Shown here in pieces: positions 47,601 through 51,117 of a stretch of DNA of 51,117 nucleotides. The stretch covers positions 1-51,117 of the forward strand of contig NWBN01000001.1 of NCBI GenBank assembly GCA_002633315.1. The letters are read 5' to 3'. Source of the stretch: Bacteroidales bacterium Phil6. GTDB lineage: Bacteria; Bacteroidota; Bacteroidia; Bacteroidales; F082. Position numbers and translations under genes: made by a program. The notes under the pieces are model-generated. The model saw only the letters and a list, made by a program, of their open reading frames with translations. It searched no databases and was not told the DNA's origin. The first letter of the stretch is position 1; each line of letters opens with the position of its first letter.

Positions 47601-48058
47601 GCAGCTATGTATCTCACAGGTGTGAAGCCGGCAAAGGCAAAAGAACAGCCATTGAGATACTGTGTGCTTAAATCGCCTTTTGCATTGTCAGGGTATTCTG
47701 TAGTCATTCTGTATGCTGCCTCATCTTTGGCAAAGACAAAAGGATCTTGCGATGATACAGGACGTACTTCCTGCCGCGGCAACAAGATGTATTCTCCTTC
47801 CAACTCTGTGAAGTCGGAAAAAATTATCTCCACGTCTTGTGCTGCACTGTTTTGTGGTAATAACAATGATACTGTTTTCCACGGCAATGATGGTTTCCCT
47901 ACTTCTCCGGTTTGCCCGGTTTGGTCAAATGTTACTACATCGTAACCATTAACTTTCTCAATGACAGGCTCATTGAATGTATAGGTCTTCTCAATGACTT
48001 GTGCTGTCAGTGAAAATACCAACATACATAATAAAGCGGTAAATGAAATCTTTTTCAT
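44675..48058 (-). CDS. Gingipain-like (C25) cysteine protease with type IX sorting domain
   Basis: A 1127-aa secreted protease. After signal peptide 1-19 comes a gingipain propeptide-like region (about 20-205: VTFDQTGQTGEVGKPSLPW). The C25 catalytic domain (about 210-600) has YELLVITPQEW and LLGGDSKLVPYR, His445 in a GH motif (HHVGHANTDY) and Cys482 (GCICGDF), the His-Cys dyad spaced as in gingipain R. An Ig-like region and several beta-sandwich repeats follow (about 640-900), then a jelly-roll domain (FESGDFSFLEWQF, about 925-1045) and a sorting domain (VYPNPANDRIMIIG ... ITKVIKR). Gingipains cleave host proteins for peptide nutrition; the specificity here cannot be read. It lies 23 bp after lysS. 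Confidence 0.93.
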   Translation of the reverse strand: MKKISFTALLCMLVFSLTAQVIEKTYTFNEPVIEKVNGYDVVTFDQTGQTGEVGKPSLPWKTVSLLLPQNSAAQDVEIIFSDFTELEGEYILLPRQEVRPVSSQDPFVFAKDEAAYRMTTEYPDNAKGDLSTQYLNGCSFAFAGFTPVRYIAASGKVSYAKKVTVRVSITAAKDDKSSMLWLTPEVRARVSRLADNPEAIESYNTRAKTANGYELLVITPQEWVSHFDEYKEFYNARGLRTRVTALEDILSTSTGRDDPEKMREYIKAEYENNGILMVLLGGDSKLVPYRGLYCYVSESNVDENIPADMYFVCLDGTWNDNDNNLWGEIDEADLLPELAVARMPFNDETQFNNMMHKTLEYQSNPVLGEFRTVVMGAEWLDDIFCGSNDLEALIGSCDDHGYSTVGIPEDYDFQRVYADENNWSGKNFRDRINAVGGQYTHHVGHANTDYVAGWYVSSTDDNSFAKLNGVDHNYNFFHSHGCICGDFTSTCMLERLVNISTGFVAATGNSRYGWYMAFGDGPARHLHREFVDSYYNDRLPYIGTAFVEMKIMTAPYVSSGWGDNGALRWNIYAINILGDVAVCPWLDEPFTPEVYYPTAILVGSTEASVKINCNSDNKNNFRCSLMRGDELVAFGITDENGNATLDFFSPLEGTEPLSLIVTGPNAYPQTFEVNTLQEGIAYVYASDIVLNDDNAIPEYGETISMNINFYNAGTINADNTSVTLSTDCEYVTITNDNAEIGNIDAESSVEMNDAFTLVIANNVPDNTYADFTITCSSGNNRWTQHFNMRLYAPVLKITETTYAEQQGDMNGYLDPSEVVRISVSGKNTSKSAASDVILRASCDSEWISFETNDIQIGTLEENDTFNEYIDFIIDNNAPNGEILNIDIEVIAGEYSVTKAMRLSIGALKETFESGDFSFLEWQFDYDLPWVISDEESHDGRYSAASGAIGDDEISSLIIDLQTEAAGDISFFFKTDTERNKDFLVFYIDGQLMDLWSGDNDWQNVSFTIDAGQHILEWRYDKSPNGAAGRDRCWIDDVLFPGSSQILNVTTVTESEQTRVYPNPANDRIMIIGNDIKVIEIYNAFGMLITSQNNGNNVIDVSNLTPGLYLVRTADKNGRVNITKVIKR

Positions 48059-48081
48059 CTTTTTAAATTAAAAATACATTT

Positions 48082-49794
48082 TTATGACTGCCATGCTGTC
48101 ACTTCTTCAAGCTGAAGTGCCGGCACATCCATTTTGTTTTTCTTTCTGATTCCGTTAAGTTTCTCTCTCAATGCTGATGGTTTCTCTTCTTTCATCATCT
48201 CGACAGAGGTATAACCATTCTTTATCAATACCTCAGCCCATATTTCAGGCACACCTGCTGCCATGAAGTCTTCTTTGGATGCTGTTTTTTTGATTTTCTC
48301 AGGACGCATTTGCGGGAATAGCAATACTTCCTGTATAGACTGTTGTTCAGTTAACAACATCACGAATCTGTCTATGCCTATGCCCATGCCCGATGTAGGA
48401 GGCATGCCGTATTCCAAAGCCCTCAGGAAGTCTTGGTCGATAAACATCGCCTCGTCGTCGCCTCGTTCCGATAGATGCATCTGCTCCTCGAACCTGGCTC
48501 GCTGGTCTATAGGGTCGTTGAGTTCCGTATAAGCATTGGCAAGTTCTTTGCCGTTGACCATCAGTTCAAAACGTTCTGTAAGTTCCGGATTGTCGCGGTG
48601 ACGTTTGCATAAAGGAGACATCTCGACAGGATAGTCGGTGATGAAAGTAGGTTGTATATAGTTGCCTTCGCATTTGGCGCCGAAAATCTCGTCTATCAGC
48701 TTGCCTTTGCCCATGGCGTCGTTGACTTCAACATCGAGTTTCTTACATACTTCCCGCAATTGTATCTCATCCATTCCGTTGATGTCTATGCCGGTATTTT
48801 CTTTGATGGCATCTGTCATGGTGATGCGTTTGAAGGGACGTTTAAAGCTAATCTCCTTGTCGCCTACGGTGATGATATGAGTGCCTAATACTTCGGTGAC
48901 ACATCTTTCTATCATGGCTTCGGTAAAATCCATCATCCACAGATAATCCTTGTATGCCACGTAAATCTCAAGAGCAGTGAATTCGGGGTTGTGAGTGCGG
49001 TCCATGCCCTCGTTGCGGAAGTTGCGCGAGAACTCATAGACGCCGTCGAAACCTCCCACTATGAGACGTTTCAGGTATAGTTCGTTGGCGATGCGAAGAT
49101 ATAACGGTATGTCAAGAGTGTTGTGGTGTGTAATGAAAGGACGTGCAGCGGCTCCGCCCGGTATGGGCTGTAACACCGGCGTCTCTACCTCGAGATATCC
49201 GTTCTCATTGAAAAAGTTACGTATGCTGTTGATAATCTTCGTCCTTGTTATGAAAATGTTTTTGATGTTTTTGTTGACGACAAGGTCAACATATCTCATC
49301 CTGTATCTTAACTCCGGATCGCTGAAAGCATCGTATGTCACTCCGTCTTTCTCCTTGACGATAGGAAGAGGTCTCAATGACTTGCATAATACTGTCATCT
49401 CTTTGACATGGATGGAAATCTCCCCCATCTTGGTGCGGAAAACGAACCCTTTTACACCTATGAAATCTCCTATGTCCAAAAGTTTTTTGAAGACTATGTT
49501 ATACATTGTCTTGTCTTCTCCCGGACATATCTCGTCACGGTTGATATACAACTGTATGCGTCCGTGTGCGTCCTGCAACTCGCCAAAAGAAGCTGAACCC
49601 ATGATACGACGACTCATCAATCGACCTGCTATGCTGATGTTTTCAAATCTTGTAAGATCGTTGTCGTCAAATTGTTCCGCTATTTCTTTAGTGGTTACAT
49701 TGACTTCATAAGCTGCCTGTGGATAAGGATTTATTCCTAATTTATATAACTCTGCCAAAGAGTTCCTTCTTACCTGTTCCTGTTCACTCAACAT
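48082..49794 (-). CDS. lysS: Lysyl-tRNA synthetase, class II
   Basis: The start is the ATG at 49794 ([25 protein letters not shown]), giving 570 aa; the frame is open to a TTG at 49818, which falls in the promoter. An anticodon-binding OB-fold (about 50-150, [16 protein letters not shown]) precedes the class II core: motif 1 around 188-215, motif 2 [15 protein letters not shown] and motif 3 [13 protein letters not shown]. About 70 extra C-terminal residues ([26 protein letters not shown]...) form a helical extension that I recall in Bacteroidales LysS, which is also about 575 aa long. Essential enzyme charging tRNA-Lys. Confidence 0.95.
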   Translation of the reverse strand: MLSEQEQVRRNSLAELYKLGINPYPQAAYEVNVTTKEIAEQFDDNDLTRFENISIAGRLMSRRIMGSASFGELQDAHGRIQLYINRDEICPGEDKTMYNIVFKKLLDIGDFIGVKGFVFRTKMGEISIHVKEMTVLCKSLRPLPIVKEKDGVTYDAFSDPELRYRMRYVDLVVNKNIKNIFITRTKIINSIRNFFNENGYLEVETPVLQPIPGGAAARPFITHHNTLDIPLYLRIANELYLKRLIVGGFDGVYEFSRNFRNEGMDRTHNPEFTALEIYVAYKDYLWMMDFTEAMIERCVTEVLGTHIITVGDKEISFKRPFKRITMTDAIKENTGIDINGMDEIQLREVCKKLDVEVNDAMGKGKLIDEIFGAKCEGNYIQPTFITDYPVEMSPLCKRHRDNPELTERFELMVNGKELANAYTELNDPIDQRARFEEQMHLSERGDDEAMFIDQDFLRALEYGMPPTSGMGIGIDRFVMLLTEQQSIQEVLLFPQMRPEKIKKTASKEDFMAAGVPEIWAEVLIKNGYTSVEMMKEEKPSALREKLNGIRKKNKMDVPALQLEEVTAWQS

Positions 49795-49815
49795 AAGATT
49801 CGTTTTTATGGTCTG

Positions 49816-49823
49816 CAAAAATA
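49816..49823 (-). promoter_or_regulatory. Probable -7 box of lysS
   Basis: The minus strand reads TATTTTTG, matching TAnnTTTG, 21 bp before the lysS ATG. Confidence 0.4.
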
Positions 49824-50071
49824 ATAAAATTATGGGAATGATTGCTATTAATAATGATGATGTTTCGATTATTTTTTATGATGTGACGAAAAAATCATTA
49901 CATGTCGTTTTTTATATGACAGAAATATTTTGTGTGAAATATGGCAAGTCCTATAATGGTTTTTACAATTTAAGAAAGTAACAAATCTGCATATTAAAAA
50001 GTTTACAATATGGAATTTATACTTAGATACAGTCGAATTTATGAAAAAATTGCTTTAAACAGACAATAAAA

Positions 50072-50179
50072 GTTTGTAAAATTTAGAAAAAAAGTTTGTA
50101 AAGCAAAATTATTATATTATTTATAATCAATATTTTATGTTGTAAAACAAGGTAAAAAAGTTTGTAATGACGTTTGTAA
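50072..50179. repeat. Four spaced GTTTGTAA repeats
   Basis: Exact copies start at 50072, 50094, 50160 and 50172 (spacings 22, 66 and 12 bp, close to whole helical turns). A related GTTTACAA lies near 50001. They are candidate operator sites for the downstream promoter. Confidence 0.5.
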
Positions 50180-50297
50180 TATGAAATTTTAACAATATTT
50201 AATGTGATTTTTAGTATTTAAAGTAGGTGAAAACAATATGATATACGAATAGAATTAAATGTGGAATGGTTGATAAGTTTTTTAATATCTTGTTTTC

Positions 50298-50328
50298 TTG
50301 ACATGATGTAAAAATTTTTCTAAAATTG
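50298..50328 (+). promoter_or_regulatory. Promoter upstream of the peptide gene
   Basis: TTG (50298-50300), 20 bp, then TAAAATTG (50321-50328), a seven-of-eight match to the Bacteroidota -7 box at the right spacing. The same bases also read TTGACA-N17-TAAAAT. It would give a leader of about 250 nt. Confidence 0.45.
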
Positions 50329-50382
50329 CAAAGACAAACAAATACCGAATCGTACATGAAAACTATTCTGAAATACATTCTG

Positions 50383-50428
50383 CAAAGTCTCCGCAATAAA
50401 AAGTGTGCTGCCGTTTGTGGAGACTTTG
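50383..50428 (+). promoter_or_regulatory. Stem-loop in the leader of the peptide gene
   Basis: CAAAGTCTCCGCAA (50383-50396) pairs with TTGTGGAGACTTTG (50415-50428), 14 bp with one G-U pair, around an 18-nt loop. It lies between the promoter and the peptide gene and could be an attenuator or stabiliser; there is no T-run. Confidence 0.5.
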
Positions 50429-50580
50429 ACAAACAAGAAATGAAGCAGAAAAGGCAACACAATGAAAACCAAAAACCGTTTTTTATTTTTGCCGTTGTGA
50501 AGATAATAAAAAACGCAACACCAAGAGATGTAAGTTTATTTTGTAAAATGATAATAATAACAATTATAATAGCTATAGAA

Positions 50581-50764
50581 ATGGACAAGAAAGTAAAATT
50601 AAGTTTGAACAAGACTATGGTATCTCGTTTACAAAATAATGAACAAAACAGTATTTGGGGAGGAACTGCTCCGGCGACATGGTGGATTCTACGGAAGCCC
50701 CGGTTGTCCATCAATCTGTGATGAGATAGAAACATGTAAAACTCAAATGTCAGGATGCGTATAA
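50581..50764 (+). pseudogene. GG-leader peptide (RiPP-like) precursor with frame-split Cys-rich core
   Basis: The ATG at 50581 opens a 46-codon frame ending at 50721. The first 28 residues are a typical Bacteroidales natural-product leader: basic start, KLSLNKTMVSRL, then NNEQNSIWGG ending in the double Gly where such leaders are cut. The in-frame tail (TAPATWWILRKPRLSINL) has no Cys. One frame over, the DNA encodes GGFYGSPG followed by CPSICDEIETCKTQMSGC and Val, stopping at 50764: four Cys with Ser/Thr, as in modified peptide cores. Removing one base between about 50660 and 50682 would join leader and core into a precursor of about 60 aa. Either the gene is broken, is read by a frameshift, or the sequence has an error. 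Confidence 0.65.
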
Positions 50765-50796
50765 TGTAATCCTGCCGTTATTAAAAAAATCATCCT

Positions 50797-51117
50797 ATGA
50801 AAAGAATAGTATTATTAATCTCTTTAATGATTTTGTTTTCAACAAATTCTGTATTTGCCCAGAACCGTACGACAATTTACGGAAATGTAGGAGTGGAGAA
50901 TGCCAACATTCGGGTGTTGAACACACAATACGGGACGAGCAGCGACGTCAAAGGTAATTATTCGTTTTCAATAAAATCGGATAAAGATATAGAACTTCTG
51001 TATTCATGCATCGGCTATCAGGATACGACAATCATGGTTCGTCATAAAGAATTCAAAAAGGATTCTGTTAACATCAGTTTTGAGATGCGCCCTGTTTATT
51101 ACATGCTTCCTGAAGTC
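50797..51117 (+). CDS. Exported protein with carboxypeptidase-regulatory-like domain, partial
   Basis: The frame is open to the window edge (107 codons seen). A signal peptide (MKRIVLLISLMILFSTNSVFAQ) is followed by a CarboxypepD_reg-like beta-sandwich: TTIYGNVGVENANIRVLNTQYGTSSDVKGNYSFSI with strand-turn patterns, ELLYSCIGYQDTTIMV and SFEMRPVYYMLPEV. This domain opens many Bacteroidota outer-membrane proteins, including TonB-dependent receptors, but also stands alone. It starts 32 bp after the core frame of the peptide gene, in the same direction, so it may belong to the peptide's transport or biosynthesis locus. Confidence 0.8.
   Translation, partial: MKRIVLLISLMILFSTNSVFAQNRTTIYGNVGVENANIRVLNTQYGTSSDVKGNYSFSIKSDKDIELLYSCIGYQDTTIMVRHKEFKKDSVNISFEMRPVYYMLPEV

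Larger units (their letters stand above)
49795..50580. other. Long AT-rich regulatory region before the peptide gene
   Basis: In 786 bp there is no gene with family support. Left to right it holds the lysS -7 box (49816-49823), four GTTTGTAA repeats (50072-50179), a plus-strand promoter (50298-50328) and a stem-loop (50383-50428). The frame upstream of the peptide gene is open from 50326, but its sequence has no family likeness and is best taken as leader RNA. Confidence 0.55.

Noticed and set aside
50326..50580. In-frame 85-codon extension upstream of the peptide ATG
   Set aside because: It would put a long basic, non-conserved segment before a leader that is typical from the ATG at 50581; the hairpin and promoter also argue for untranslated RNA.
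50211..50735. A 174-codon minus-strand frame over the peptide-gene leader
   Set aside because: Low-complexity hydrophobic and Ser/Leu-rich sequence without family likeness, antisense to a promoter and a recognisable leader peptide.
1..51117. tRNA, rRNA and riboswitch search by eye
   Set aside because: No cloverleaf with a T-loop GTTCRAATC-type sequence and no recognisable riboswitch core was found in any gap; a covariance-model search would be decisive.

Overview
This window comes from a Bacteroidota chromosome, most likely an uncultured or gut-associated member of the order Bacteroidales. The evidence is the gene content (a SprA/Sov outer-membrane channel of the type IX secretion system, secreted proteins ending in type IX sorting domains, a probable pyrophosphate-dependent phosphofructokinase, a GG-leader peptide precursor), low GC with very AT-rich spacers, and repeated promoter boxes of the Bacteroidota form TAnnTTTG in front of genes. 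No tRNA, rRNA, CRISPR array or insertion sequence was found.

Layout. 1-1710 (minus): a partial surface lipoprotein, a small protein with a C-terminal Gly-rich/membrane/Lys-rich tail, and an FtsB/DivIC-like division protein. 2171-8519 (plus): a tightly packed TolC / HlyD adaptor / ABC ATPase / FtsX-MacB permease export operon, ending with its probable LytS-type sensor kinase and LytTR response regulator. 8646-10800 (minus): a restriction-modification pair whose nuclease gene is frameshifted near its 5' end. 11232-12374: a secreted sialidase. 12375-13111: non-coding DNA with small repeats. 13150-19578 (minus): three type IX cargo genes (beta-propeller, papain-like protease, beta-propeller); the two propeller genes share an almost identical 536-bp 3' block. 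19821-24335: DEAD-box helicase, 2-hydroxyacid dehydrogenase and phosphofructokinase. 24505-33913 (plus): ruvA-sprA-gcvH-vanZ-like-tonB, an order I recall as recurrent in Bacteroidota. 34015-39314: a membrane-bound LytTR regulator coupled to a TPR protein, a small lipocalin-like protein and uvrC. 39331-49794 (minus): a 5'-nucleotidase lipoprotein, an overlapping holB-lnt-dus operon, a gingipain-like C25 protease with a sorting domain, and lysS. 49795-51117: a long AT-rich regulatory stretch, then a short GG-leader peptide gene whose Cys-rich core lies in a different frame from its leader, and the start of a carboxypeptidase-regulatory-domain protein.

How it fits together. SprA is the outer-membrane channel through which the four proteins with C-terminal sorting domains (13150, 14778, 18097, 44675) would leave the cell; Lnt and the TonB-like protein also belong to envelope biogenesis and energisation. 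The sialidase and the secreted proteases suggest a life on host glycans and proteins. The most interesting items are the split RiPP-like precursor at the right edge, the duplicated cargo locus, the frameshifted nuclease, and several unexplained repeats.
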